From Acidobacteria bacterium RIFCSPLOWO2_12_FULL_66_21 (GTDB taxonomy: Bacteria > Acidobacteriota > Vicinamibacteria > Vicinamibacterales > 2-12-FULL-66-21): 64,000 bases of DNA. The number at the start of each line of letters is the position of its first letter. Positions within the stretch are counted from its first letter, which is position 1. The position numbers and the translations under genes were made by a program. A model generated the notes under the pieces. The model did not search any database. It was not told where the DNA came from and saw only the letters and a list, made by a program, of their open reading frames with translations. Shown one piece after another: positions 55,624 to 64,000 of the stretch. The DNA lies in assembly GCA_001767455.1 (NCBI GenBank), contig MELC01000081.1:1-64000 (forward strand), given 5' to 3'.

Positions 55624-57569
55624 GGACGGCGCTGGCTGCGCTCAGAATCCTGATTCTCGCAACATTCGCGTCTGCGGTACAGGACCGCCCGATGCCATTG
55701 TCGATTGCCGACGGCAGGAATGCGCCGCCTCCAGGCGCACCGGTTGTCGTCGTCACAGTGCGGTTCAGCGCGGCGGTGTCCGGCCCGGTGGAGGTGGTCC
55801 GTCTCGATCGCGCCGCTCTGACCCGCCGCTGGCACCTGGCCGAGATTGCCCGCACGATGGCGGATGACGGCCGAATCGACGTCCGAGGGCCTGCGGCCGT
55901 GGAAACGCTGCTCCTCGTTCGCCAGTCAGGGCGCCCGGGGTACCTGCTGGACGGGCCGTTTCGCTGGCCGGTTCAACCGGCGACGTATCACGTCAGCGGT
56001 GGATGGCGCCGCACGATCCGCGGGCGTACGTTGCAGGCGGGCAGCGGCACGCCGCAATGGGTGAACGCCAGCGAGGAGGCGCCCCGCGACGCGTGGCCCG
56101 CGTGCGAATGGATCACCGATCGTGACTGGGAATGTGTCGGGGTGCCGCTGAAGGAGGCGGGTATCGTCCTCTCGGAGGCTCCCGCCCGGCTTTCGTACTT
56201 CGAGCCGACGGGCGCCGTGGACGAGTCCGGCGTCGAAACAGCCGCCTGTCGGACCGCGGCGTGGGGGCGACTGCTCGTGATTGGATTCGCCGGCGGAGCG
56301 CCGGCCGGCGGCGCGACACCGCCGGCGGTCGTGCCCCGCCGTATGCAGGCTCCACGGGCCAGGCCACAGTCCGTGCGTCTTGGCGCCGAGCTCGACACGC
56401 GTGTGACCGTGGACAGGTTGAGTCCACGGATCTTCTGGGTGACAGCGACGCAACCGGTCGAGGATGGTTGGGTCGAGCTGATGGCCGGTGGCCGTGCCCC
56501 CGTGCGACTCGACACGAGAGAAGTGGCCGCCGCCCCTTCGAGCGTGCCCCTCCGCATCGACCTTGAGCCCGCGGCACGACTGGCGGGCACGGTCTCCGCA
56601 GGCCGCGGCGTGGTCGTCAAAGGTGCGGACGTCTTGCTTTATCGATTCGTCACCGACACCGGCCGCGCGGAAAAGCGCCCGCCGAAACGGATTCTGCTCG
56701 CCGAGACCCGAAGTGGAGACGAGGGAGAGTTCAGGTTCGAGAACCTTGCGGTCGAGCGGTACGAGCTGGTGGCGATGCACACGGCGTACGGCCGGGTCGA
56801 ACGGGTCGTCGACCCCGATGGCCAGGAAATCGACCTGACCCTCCAGCGTCCTTCATACGCCATCGGCCGCGTTCTCCGGGACGGCGTGGTCACGCCGGGC
56901 GTCCAGGTGTCGGTGTTGCCGGATCTGGCCGCCTACGCGGCGAGCGAGGACGTGACGGAATTCCTGGGAGGCGAGACGACGACGGGAGATGACGGACGTT
57001 TCTCGGTGGCGCTGGCGCCGCGTGGCGCCATGGAGGTGCGCGTCGGCGACGCCCAGGTGGGGATGCGTCGATTTCAGTTGGGCGCGGCCGAGACGCTTGC
57101 CCGGGTGGTCGATCTCGGAACGATCGATCTGTCTCCGCCGCCCGCTGTCACCCTGGTGCTCGAGGGGGCCGAGGGTTGCGACTTGCTCCTGACGGGTCCG
57201 TCCGGGCGGCCCGGCATGGCTGTCGTTCGCGCGCGGCGAATTGGTCCCGCCATGTTCGACGCGCGCGTGCCGGAGCCAGGCCGCTGGAGCATTGTGGCCG
57301 CGTGCGGGCGGCAGGAACGCAGCGTGGTGCCCGCGTTCATCGACGTCCCCGCGGCCGGCCCGGACATGTCAGTGCGTCTCAGTTGGCCGTTGAACGGCAG
57401 CGTTGAGCGTGACATGAAGCGCTCGAACGAGGGCTACCGCTCTTGTTCCGCACCCTCGGCCTTCGTTCGCAAGTTCCTGGCGGCGATGCTTGCCTCGAGT
57501 GCGGAAAGCGCCGCGACCTCAGCCCCGTCCCACCCGGAGCCGGCCCGCCCCGAGTTGGTTGGGCGGTAA
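55620..57569 (+). CDS. large exported protein with carboxypeptidase-regulatory-like domains
   Basis: 649 aa. The signal peptide is LAALRILILATFASAVQDRP. From about 330 onward there are two or more CarboxypepD_reg-like beta-sandwiches: LEPAARLAGTVSAGRGVVVK, SGDEGEFRFENLAVERYELV, and RPSYAIGRVLRDGVVTPGVQ then TGDDGRFSVALAPRG. Cys residues in CEWITDRDWECVGVPL could pair. The C-terminal 60 residues look unstructured. It is coupled to the ABC ATPase (4-bp overlap) and probably works with that transporter outside the cytoplasm. No enzyme activity is indicated. Confidence 0.7.
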   Translation: MRTALAALRILILATFASAVQDRPMPLSIADGRNAPPPGAPVVVVTVRFSAAVSGPVEVVRLDRAALTRRWHLAEIARTMADDGRIDVRGPAAVETLLLVRQSGRPGYLLDGPFRWPVQPATYHVSGGWRRTIRGRTLQAGSGTPQWVNASEEAPRDAWPACEWITDRDWECVGVPLKEAGIVLSEAPARLSYFEPTGAVDESGVETAACRTAAWGRLLVIGFAGGAPAGGATPPAVVPRRMQAPRARPQSVRLGAELDTRVTVDRLSPRIFWVTATQPVEDGWVELMAGGRAPVRLDTREVAAAPSSVPLRIDLEPAARLAGTVSAGRGVVVKGADVLLYRFVTDTGRAEKRPPKRILLAETRSGDEGEFRFENLAVERYELVAMHTAYGRVERVVDPDGQEIDLTLQRPSYAIGRVLRDGVVTPGVQVSVLPDLAAYAASEDVTEFLGGETTTGDDGRFSVALAPRGAMEVRVGDAQVGMRRFQLGAAETLARVVDLGTIDLSPPPAVTLVLEGAEGCDLLLTGPSGRPGMAVVRARRIGPAMFDARVPEPGRWSIVAACGRQERSVVPAFIDVPAAGPDMSVRLSWPLNGSVERDMKRSNEGYRSCSAPSAFVRKFLAAMLASSAESAATSAPSHPEPARPELVGR

Positions 57570-57741
57570 ATCCACGACAAACGCCCTCGTTCTACTAGCG
57601 ACTTGACGGGGGAGGATTCGGTCCACAGCCGCAGCGCAATTTCATTGGTATTTTTCTCTCCGGCTGCCCGGGAATGATCAGACCGGGAGATGGCGGGAGC
57701 GGGGGCGAGACGATAATCGCTGGACTGGAGGCCGGCTTGAC

Positions 57742-58161
57742 GTGCCGTGGAGCAGACAGCCCTTTCCCGCGGCAATATGTGCAAATGGAGAGACAACCTC
57801 ACCCACGCGAGCTAGCACGTGGAGCAGATCGACATTGGGCCGCGGGCTTGTCGGGAAGCCCTGCGCCTTGTTTGTGATTTTGTGTGCAGCTCCTACCGAC
57901 TCGGTGCGCGCTCAAGATGGTACGGAATTGCTCATTGGCGGAATCGATGTCCGGCTCGGGATGTCGCAGCATGAGGCGCTACAGCGACTCGCGCGGCTCT
58001 ATGAGGTTAGCTACTTTCGTGGCGAACGGCACAAGGCGAATCGAAGTGGCGCTGCCGGCCGGCGAAAGTGCGGAACGTCGGATGGATCGGCCCTTGGCTA
58101 TCGCTTGTCAGGCGCCGCTGCGGGGAGCCGATCGATGCTTCCGGCCAGGACTCTCAATTGA
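57742..58161 (+). pseudogene. possible remnant of a small exported protein
   Basis: An open frame contains a signal-like stretch (KPCALFVILCAAPTDSVRAQ) followed by LLIGGIDVRLGMSQHEALQR and LARLYEVSYF. After this the composition becomes random, and the frame runs into the antisense of the next gene. It is probably the first third of a lost exported protein. The gap 57570-57741 before it shows nothing else. Confidence 0.3.
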
Positions 58162-59807
58162 ATGACGCGGCTCTGGCCCTTGGTCAGCGACAGCTCGGAC
58201 GCCGTAGGCCGCAGCTCGTTGAAGATCGACGGTCTGAACCAGTGGCCCTTCGACAGGCGCTCGACGGCTGCTGCGAAGTACTCGCCGGGGGCCAACCCCT
58301 CGATCTGGAACATGCCGGACGCAGAGGTATCCGCGCGGCGCACATAGCGGGGTCCTAGTGTCCACTGCTCCGCCTCGCGCGAGAATACGACGACCGCGCT
58401 GTGCGGCGCGGGCCTGCCGCTCGCGTCAACCACCGTTCCCGAGATCTGCGTCACGCGGTTCGTGAGGTGTACGCGCAGGATCTCACCCTCGGGCACGTGG
58501 TCGAAGTCGATCGGCGTGTCGGTAACATCCTCGCCGCCGAGTGTGACGCTCGCGACCATCCACCCTGACGGCGTGCGGACATCGAGCAAATGAGGACCCC
58601 AGACGCCGGTGACTTCGAACGTCCAGCCGCGAAGGACGTGGCCTCGTGCACCCGTGCCCAGAGGCGAGCGCGTGAAATCAGTGGGGGACAGGACGACCGA
58701 AAGATCCCCGGGACGGAATGCCGGCGTGGCGCCTTCGTCGAACGCGAACGCTCCTCTCGCGCTGGCGCCGCTGCGCTGTTGGAGGACGACGTGAGAGAGA
58801 GAGTCGGGCACATCAACGAGCGCCGATGCGAACCCGGACGTGGAGGTCGGTCGAACCTGGAGCAGATACGAACCCGCCGGGATCTTGCGCAGCCGGAACA
58901 CGCCATCGCGGCCGGCCCGTACGGACGCCACGGCGCCAATCGCGGCATCCGTTCCCGGCAGGACGATCACGTCGGCGTTCGGCGCTGGCCGCGAGCGTTC
59001 GTCTATCACGGTGCCGAAGAGATCGTACGAGCGGACTTGGGTGATGACGAGATCTTCGACGGAGGTCTCTTCGCCCGCCTTCACTCTGAGTTGCTGAGCG
59101 TGCGCGGCATCGGGCGAGTGGGGCAGGAACGTCAACGGATATCCGGGCAGCTCCGCCCGTGACCGATCACCCGGTGAGAACGCCCCGGGAGCCGCCAGCA
59201 GAAAATAGTCGCCCGCCCCCAGCCCGAATACCCTGTAGGCGCCGCGATCGTCGGTCAGTCGCGGCCGTCCCGCGACAGGGACGAGTCGCTCCTTGCCGGC
59301 CGCGAACTCTACCCGCATCGCGTACACCGGAACGCCGTCCACCGGCTCTCCGGATGCGTCGACCACTCTACCCGAGATGATGGCTCCGGCCGTCAGGTGG
59401 AGGATGATGCCGTCGCGCACCTGTCCGGCGGAGACCCGCAGTCCCGTAATATTGGCGCGCGATCGATCGTCGTCCACCTCGCCCGCGACGAAGCCCGGCG
59501 CGGACGCGCGCAGCTCGTACGTGCCGGAAGGCAGACCGTTCAGTTCGAAACGCCCCGTGTCGTCCACCATTTCGGTCCGGCCGATCTTCCGGTCGCTCGA
59601 TTCGAGCGTGACGACGGCACCGCCCGGAGGCCGGCCCGTCGCAGCGGTGATCACGCGGCCGTGGATGGCCCCGGTCGGTTGGACGGCTGCGTCGGTGCGC
59701 GAGGCATGCGGGTCCTGGTGGCCGCGGACCAGAACAGGCAACGCGCAGCCGACGATCAGCGCGGTCCCAAGCGACGTTCGGGCGGCCAGCCGCGCGATCC
59801 CGGTCAC
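58098..59807 (-). CDS. exported protein with repeated carboxypeptidase-regulatory-like domains
   Basis: 569 aa. The N-terminal hydrophobic segment (GTALIVGCALPVLVRGHQ) is a signal peptide or anchor. At least four beta-sandwich repeats follow: GAIHGRVITAATGRPPGGAV, AGAIISGRVVDASGEPVDGV, YDLFGTVIDERSRPAPNADV and QISGTVVDASGRPAPHSAVV, each with a DDRGxYRVxGLxxGxY-type second half. Such domains form rod-like surface or periplasmic proteins. The start overlaps the stop of its upstream paralogue by 4 bp. It is the last gene of the five-gene minus-strand operon. Confidence 0.8.
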   Translation of the reverse strand: MTGIARLAARTSLGTALIVGCALPVLVRGHQDPHASRTDAAVQPTGAIHGRVITAATGRPPGGAVVTLESSDRKIGRTEMVDDTGRFELNGLPSGTYELRASAPGFVAGEVDDDRSRANITGLRVSAGQVRDGIILHLTAGAIISGRVVDASGEPVDGVPVYAMRVEFAAGKERLVPVAGRPRLTDDRGAYRVFGLGAGDYFLLAAPGAFSPGDRSRAELPGYPLTFLPHSPDAAHAQQLRVKAGEETSVEDLVITQVRSYDLFGTVIDERSRPAPNADVIVLPGTDAAIGAVASVRAGRDGVFRLRKIPAGSYLLQVRPTSTSGFASALVDVPDSLSHVVLQQRSGASARGAFAFDEGATPAFRPGDLSVVLSPTDFTRSPLGTGARGHVLRGWTFEVTGVWGPHLLDVRTPSGWMVASVTLGGEDVTDTPIDFDHVPEGEILRVHLTNRVTQISGTVVDASGRPAPHSAVVVFSREAEQWTLGPRYVRRADTSASGMFQIEGLAPGEYFAAAVERLSKGHWFRPSIFNELRPTASELSLTKGQSRVIQLRVLAGSIDRLPAAAPDKR

Positions 59808-61471
59808 CGTGTTCCCCCTGGAGAGGATCCCTCTCGCTTGAGAGGCAGCACGAGAGGATCACGTCCGCGGTGGGGCGCGGCAATACCGATGGCGCCGTCC
59901 CGCCGCAGGCGGTTTAGGTATCGCGGATCACTGAAGACCGCGACATCGTCCGGTTCATCCACGGCCGCCGCCATGTAATCTCCGGGCCTCAGACCGCCGA
60001 TGCGGAATTCCCCCCGCTGATTGGTCCGTTCGACGAGGCTCACCTGACCGTTCGTCATGAAGCGGTCCGGTTCTGCGGTGAACACCAGGACGTAGGCGCC
60101 GGGCACCTCGCGCTGTCGATCGTCAACCACCCGTCCGCTCACCTCGGCACCGTCGTTGGATACGACGATCTCGAGCAGTGGCGGATCGGTTCCCGGAGCG
60201 ATCTCAATCGAACGACCGGCGAGGTCGCGCTGGTTCGCGAGGATCGCGGCCACCTGCCAGCGGGAGGGAAGCCCGATGAGGCGCGGCACGACCGGGCCGG
60301 GCGCAACCGCGACCGCGAACGTCCCGTCCTTTGCCACGGCCGAGATGTCGCTATTACCAGCCACGATGCGGTCGCGACCCAGGTCGGCGGACGTCATGGC
60401 GACGCGCATCCTGATGCCTGCCGGCAACGCGCCGCCCGAACTCCTCACGAGGCCCCGTATTGTCGATACCGGCGAGGTGATCACGCTGACCCGAACGTCC
60501 CCGCCGCTGGCCACGAACGCCGATGCGCCATGTTCGGAGATGACACTTCCTTTCGATATGGAGGCAGACGCTTCGTAGACGCCGGGCGGAACCCGCACGA
60601 CGTCGAACGCGCCGGATTTGTCCGTTACGAATGCGTTCCCCTCGACTCGTCTGCCGGTTGTTTCATCGAGGCTCGAGATTCTCCCGCGCGCGCCCGCCGC
60701 GGCGTTCCCCAGTGCATCGGCAACCGTGCCTCTGACGCGCGACAGGCGAACCGGCGTCACGCTGAAATCGATGTTGGCCGTCTCGCGGCCTCCCTCGACG
60801 GGCACCGCGCTAGCCTGGGCGATGGATGCCACCCCCGGGTAGACGGCCGTGCTCGAGACGACGCCCCCTTCCGCGCCGGAGACGCTGAACGAGGTCGGTC
60901 GTGACAGGATGTAGTACTGGCCGCCGCGCAGGCCCCACAGACGATACGCCCCCCGATCGTCGGTGTAGCTGGTGGTGATCGGAAGGAAACCGGCCGGGAG
61001 GTTCCGGCCGGCCACCACTTCGACATCGATGACGGGATTGCCAATCCGATCCGTGATGCGGCCGGTGATCACGCCGGCCGGGATGAGGCGGACGTCGGCG
61101 TTGTCGAAGACCTCCCCCGGGGCGAGGTCGACGGGGACCGGCCGCTGGGGCTCCGCGTGGCGGCTGCCGAACCCCCCGGGCACATACCCGGTGCGGGTTG
61201 CCGCCACGAAGTACCGGCCGCTCTCCAGGCCGGCAAACTCGAACGCGCCGGACGCGTCGGTCATCGACACGTCGGGTGTATCCTGACGTCCGGCGATCGC
61301 GCAGGTGACGCGTGCGCGGCGAACGGGATCTCCGGTATCGGCGTTCAGCACGTGCCCGCGAAGGACGGCGGGCCCGACGCCGGCTCCCGCCGTCCGCTCC
61401 GCGGGAGCCGGCGCCTGCACGTGCAGGACGAGCGCGACTGCGACGGCCGTCGCCGCCTGGATCCAGGGCAT
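59804..61471 (-). CDS. exported protein with repeated carboxypeptidase-regulatory-like domains
   Basis: 555 aa, a paralogue of the gene downstream. The signal peptide is MPWIQAATAVAVALVLHVQA. The repeats are VLRGHVLNADTGDPVRRARV, GVITGRITDRIGNPVIDVEV, LSRVRGTVADALGNAAAGAR, IRGLVRSSGGALPAGIRMRV and AEVSGRVVDDRQREVPGAYV. The most frequent second-half motif is DDRGAYRLWGLRGGQYYI. It follows the fulvocin-like gene by 41 bp and overlaps the next gene by 4 bp. Confidence 0.8.
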   Translation of the reverse strand: MPWIQAATAVAVALVLHVQAPAPAERTAGAGVGPAVLRGHVLNADTGDPVRRARVTCAIAGRQDTPDVSMTDASGAFEFAGLESGRYFVAATRTGYVPGGFGSRHAEPQRPVPVDLAPGEVFDNADVRLIPAGVITGRITDRIGNPVIDVEVVAGRNLPAGFLPITTSYTDDRGAYRLWGLRGGQYYILSRPTSFSVSGAEGGVVSSTAVYPGVASIAQASAVPVEGGRETANIDFSVTPVRLSRVRGTVADALGNAAAGARGRISSLDETTGRRVEGNAFVTDKSGAFDVVRVPPGVYEASASISKGSVISEHGASAFVASGGDVRVSVITSPVSTIRGLVRSSGGALPAGIRMRVAMTSADLGRDRIVAGNSDISAVAKDGTFAVAVAPGPVVPRLIGLPSRWQVAAILANQRDLAGRSIEIAPGTDPPLLEIVVSNDGAEVSGRVVDDRQREVPGAYVLVFTAEPDRFMTNGQVSLVERTNQRGEFRIGGLRPGDYMAAAVDEPDDVAVFSDPRYLNRLRRDGAIGIAAPHRGRDPLVLPLKREGSSPGGTR

Positions 61472-61512
61472 CGAAGGACTCTATGTTAGCGCGGCTGGAC
61501 GTGCCGCCAACG

Positions 61513-62391
61513 TCAGTAGATGACCCAGCACCCGATATCGCAGCTGTCGGGGCACATCTGGCCGTCGTGGATCGTGCAGTTGCTGTCGAAATCGCCGTCG
61601 CCCGGCCCTTCCTCGAGCAGCCCCTTGGGCTTGTACCGGCAGTTGCCGTCGCACGGGTGGTTCTTGAAGATGTCGCAGGTGCCGGTGTACTCGTCGTAGA
61701 TCCACCTGCAGAACGCGCGGTCTCCGAAACGCGGGGATTGTCCGCAGCCGTCCTTCACATACCCGTCCTTTGCAGGACAGTCCCACGTACCAGACGAGGC
61801 GTAGTTGCACTCGCAATTCGGCAGCGTCGTCTCGTCATAGTCCTGGGCAAACACGACAGTCCGCGCCAGCAGGTATTCGGCGAGGCGCAGCCGGCCGGCT
61901 TTGAGCCGCGCAGGAAGATCGACGCGTCCCGAAGGAGGCGTACCCTGCCAGGCGTCCGAGCCGATGATCGACGCGCGCGTTCCAAGAACGCGGCCGGTGT
62001 CACCGAGAAGGCGGAGCGTCTCCTGACTGTAGGCCGCGCCAGGCTCGAACTCGGCTGCCGTGATGGTGTTCGCGAAACGCGTTACGAATAGCCGCTGTTC
62101 GCGCGTCAACGACGTGTCGTCTGCGGCCGTCCGCGTCAGTTACTCCTGCCACAGCTGAAAGCGGACCGCCGGTTTGTGGGCAAGGAAGATCGCCTCCCGG
62201 TACTCCACCGGGTACAGGTTGATCTCGTCGAGCCGCGAGGGCAGGCTGTCGTGTGCCTGCGCCACCCACGCCGCGGCGCGTTCGGCCGCCGTGCGGCCTC
62301 TTGCTACCGGCCACAGGCACAGTGCGAGCAGCATCAGCACCGCCGCTGTGAGAAGCCGAAAACGTCGTCCCAATCGTGGTGTTCTCATCTG
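61513..62391 (-). pseudogene. fulvocin C-like Cys-rich precursor, interrupted by in-frame TAA
   Basis: AAGGAGG six bases before ATG 62391 sets the start. The first part (83 codons) has a hydrophobic export segment (RLLTAAVLMLLALCLWPVAR) and YPVEYREAIFLAHKPAVRFQ then LWQE, followed by TAA at 62140-62142. The same frame continues without a break: LTRTAADDTSLTREQRLFVT, a helical region, and a C-terminal domain of about 100 residues with 12 Cys (CECNYASSGTWDC to CPDSCDIGCWVIY). The helix-YPVEYR-LW layout and the Cys-rich tail match proteins annotated as fulvocin C-related bacteriocins, as far as can be recalled without a search. CAA-to-TAA would explain the stop. A restart at the TTG at 62109 is possible but would lack the export signal. 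Confidence 0.6.
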
Positions 62392-62410
62392 AAGCCTCCT
62401 TGCATTCGAT

Positions 62411-62974
62411 CTAATGCGACTCATCGAGGGGCAGTCCGGCCGCCGCGAGAATCTCCCGGACGCGACGGGCGCCGACGACCCCGACCCAGTCGCGGCGAAT
62501 GGCGCCGTCGCGCGACATCACGAACACTCGCGGTGTGAACTCCGTCACGGGACCGGGACTGACGCTGTGGACCCCGTCCACGGTCACTGAGTGGGCGGCG
62601 AGATACGTCCGCAGACGCGAGGCCGGCTCGGCCCCGATCGCCACCAGCCGTACATGTCCCGTCCGCCCGCGCGCCGCCGATGCGATCTCGCGCATGGCGG
62701 CCATGCTGTCCGTGCAGTACACGCATCCGGATGCGAGGACGAGCACGACCGTGCGATCCGCGGTCTCGTATCCGAGCTGCGGGATTGACGTCAGCGCGCC
62801 GGAGATACTCCGACTGGACGAAGCCCGCAGCGACGGGCCGACGAGCGCCAGGAGCAGAACAACCGCCGCTCCGACGATGACGGCGACGTTGAGCGTCCAG
62901 TCGATCGCGCGAGTGACGCGGGGGTGGGTCAGAGCGGAGCGGACGCGGTCTGTCGCGAGCACGCGAGTGTTCAT
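62411..62974 (-). CDS. membrane-anchored thioredoxin-like protein
   Basis: 187 aa. One N-terminal membrane helix (LNVAVIVGAAVVLLLALVG, about 28-48) places the rest outside the cytoplasm. The thioredoxin-fold domain has TVVLVLASGCVYCTDSMAAM with a CVYC active site, and the usual later strand FTPRVFVMSRDG; the cis-Pro is in the TPR segment. It lies immediately upstream of the Cys-rich fulvocin-like gene (19-bp gap), so it may form, break or shuffle disulfides in that product. Confidence 0.8.
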   Translation of the reverse strand: MNTRVLATDRVRSALTHPRVTRAIDWTLNVAVIVGAAVVLLLALVGPSLRASSSRSISGALTSIPQLGYETADRTVVLVLASGCVYCTDSMAAMREIASAARGRTGHVRLVAIGAEPASRLRTYLAAHSVTVDGVHSVSPGPVTEFTPRVFVMSRDGAIRRDWVGVVGARRVREILAAAGLPLDESH

Positions 62975-63010
62975 ATGCAGTCGGCGAACGCGACGGCGTA
63001 ATTTCTGCCG

Positions 63011-63454
63011 TCAGGAATGCCGTAAATTGCGTGGGCCTTCGCCGCTGATGGAGGGAAACGCGCCGAGCTCGTGGAGCGTTCCGGCGATCGCGTGCAGCAT
63101 CGGGCCTGATTGGATCAGCCGCTGGCACTTGAGAAACGCCTGAACGTCCTGCGCGGTTGCGGCCGGATCGAGCCCGCCGCGCTTGAGAAGGCCGTGCAGC
63201 GTGCGACGATCGACGACGTCGAGGAAGTCCTCAGGGTGGAGTCCTGTGTCCCGCGCGAGCGCGATGGCCCGGCAGAGCCGAGCGAAATCCAGCGCGGCTT
63301 TTGGGCGGATACCGGCCGCCCGGCACCATGCTCGCAGCGCGCCGGAGCTGCTCGCGGCGGCGTGGCTCCAGCTTCCGATTGTCGTTGGATCGCCCTCGGA
63401 TTGGATGGCCCGCCACATCACGCGCGCGAGGCGCTCGGCCGCCGGAATCTGCAT
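63011..63454 (-). CDS. unassigned protein, possible HTH domain
   Basis: 147 aa from ATG 63454; the frame is open further upstream but the composition there is not protein-like. The segment SSSGALRAWCRAAGIRPKAA LDFARLCRAI resembles the HTH of AraC-like proteins. It is followed by PEDFLDVVDRRTLHGLLKRG. It could regulate the minus-strand operon it heads, 36 bp ahead of the thioredoxin-like gene. No close family is recognised. Confidence 0.5.
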   Translation of the reverse strand: MQIPAAERLARVMWRAIQSEGDPTTIGSWSHAAASSSGALRAWCRAAGIRPKAALDFARLCRAIALARDTGLHPEDFLDVVDRRTLHGLLKRGGLDPAATAQDVQAFLKCQRLIQSGPMLHAIAGTLHELGAFPSISGEGPRNLRHS

Positions 63455-63613
63455 ACGTCTCGCGCTCGCATCAGCACATGACGTGCCGTCCCGCAGGCGT
63501 GGGATTTTGTGCCGCGGCCGGGTCAGCGCGAGAAGGACATACCCATAGCTTCGCCGAACCCCGGGCAAATTCTGCAACGACGCACGGGCAAACGATACCC
63601 GGAAGGGGCAGGA

Positions 63614-64000
63614 ATGGCTAAATCGAATAGTCGGAAGTCTCCTGAGATCCGCATAGTCGTTGACACCAACGCGATTTGGAACAGCAATGAGCACTATCTG
63701 GTGAAGAAGGAGATCGCAGAGCTGGCGCGAGAAACACAGACCCATCAGGACGTGCAGTTCCGGTGGTACCTGCCGGACGTCGTTCGGGCGGAACGGGAGT
63801 TTCAGATGCGGAGCAAAGCCCGTGAGATACTCCCGGCACTCACACGTCTCGAACGGCTAATCGGCCACCAACTTGGTTTTACGTCGGATACCCTGGATAA
63901 GCGGATTCGCGAGAACATATCACAACAGATCGGCGATCTCTCCTTCGACGTCCCTCCGTTTGATTGCACCGCCGTGGACTGGTCCGCAGTGATAGCCGCC
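63614..64000 (+). CDS. PIN-domain protein (3' end cut by window)
   Basis: 129 codons to the window edge, with GGAAGGGG before the ATG. The start is basic (AKSNSRKSPE), then EIRIVVDTNAIWNSNEHYLV with the first PIN acidic residue in VVDTN. The next conserved region is FRWYLPDVVRAEREFQMRSK, with the second acidic residue (E) in the helix. It is probably a metal-dependent RNase or a toxin-like nuclease. The C-terminal half is not in the window. It is divergent from the minus-strand operon. Confidence 0.75.
   Translation, partial: MAKSNSRKSPEIRIVVDTNAIWNSNEHYLVKKEIAELARETQTHQDVQFRWYLPDVVRAEREFQMRSKAREILPALTRLERLIGHQLGFTSDTLDKRIRENISQQIGDLSFDVPPFDCTAVDWSAVIAA

Noticed and set aside
1..64000. CRISPR arrays, tRNA or rRNA genes
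   Set aside because: No regularly spaced direct repeats, no cloverleaf with TTCGA loop and acceptor pairing, and no rRNA-like sequence were seen in reading both strands by eye; a scan with dedicated tools was not possible.

Overview
This is a GC-rich window with the gene content of an acidobacterium, most likely of the Vicinamibacteria type. The evidence is PadR regulators paired with very long orphan MacB-like permeases (the ADOP family), three PknB-type Ser/Thr kinases with beta-propeller or TPR tails, several secreted proteins with carboxypeptidase-regulatory-like repeats, and many decayed gene fragments. The taxonomy is an inference from gene content; no rRNA or tRNA was seen.

Layout. 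0-2 kb: a GNAT acetyltransferase that runs off the left edge, then decayed sequence with a VOC fragment and a frameshifted ADOP permease. 2.1-6.8 kb: a tight operon of ChrB (chromate-response protein), a SufS-like PLP enzyme lacking the catalytic Cys, an MFS transporter and an M20 peptidase. 6.8-13.1 kb: a graveyard of PadR, ADOP, amidohydrolase and esterase remnants around one intact PadR-ADOP pair and an SRPBCC membrane protein. 13.2-25.8 kb: three receptor-type Ser/Thr kinases, interleaved with a Phd/ParE toxin-antitoxin pair, an AMP-ligase/ACP/acyltransferase fusion, a broken HEPN-MNT pair and a 166-bp palindromic repeat element.

26.2-45.2 kb is the main find: a complete Tc (ABC-type) toxin locus of three co-directional genes. 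One gene fuses TcB and TcC (SpvB, FG-GAP, TcdB-middle and RHS domains, then a hypervariable toxin tail). The TcA component is split into two proteins whose genes overlap at ATGA. The toxin tail carries residues arranged like a PD-(D/E)XK nuclease, a 13-residue repeat block and a hydrophobic end.

45.3-49.6 kb: an M1-peptidase-like protein with one zinc His replaced, a small secreted Cys protein, and a TPR membrane protein whose coding sequence has absorbed three repeat-derived insertions in loops. 50.1-57.6 kb: a plus-strand series of a ComEA-like HhH protein, a pseudopilin, a PilZ protein, a sigma-54-type activator with a degenerate GAFTGA loop, a small twin-CX6C secreted peptide, a lipoprotein, an ABC permease and ATPase, and a large secreted protein. 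58.1-63.5 kb: a minus-strand operon of an unassigned (possibly HTH) protein, a membrane-anchored thioredoxin-like protein, a fulvocin C-like Cys-rich precursor broken by an in-frame TAA, and two secreted repeat proteins. The window ends inside a PIN-domain gene.

The two converging clusters at 53-63 kb, with Cys-rich secreted peptides, a redox protein, an ABC transporter and a lipoprotein, may together be a peptide maturation and export system; this is inference only.
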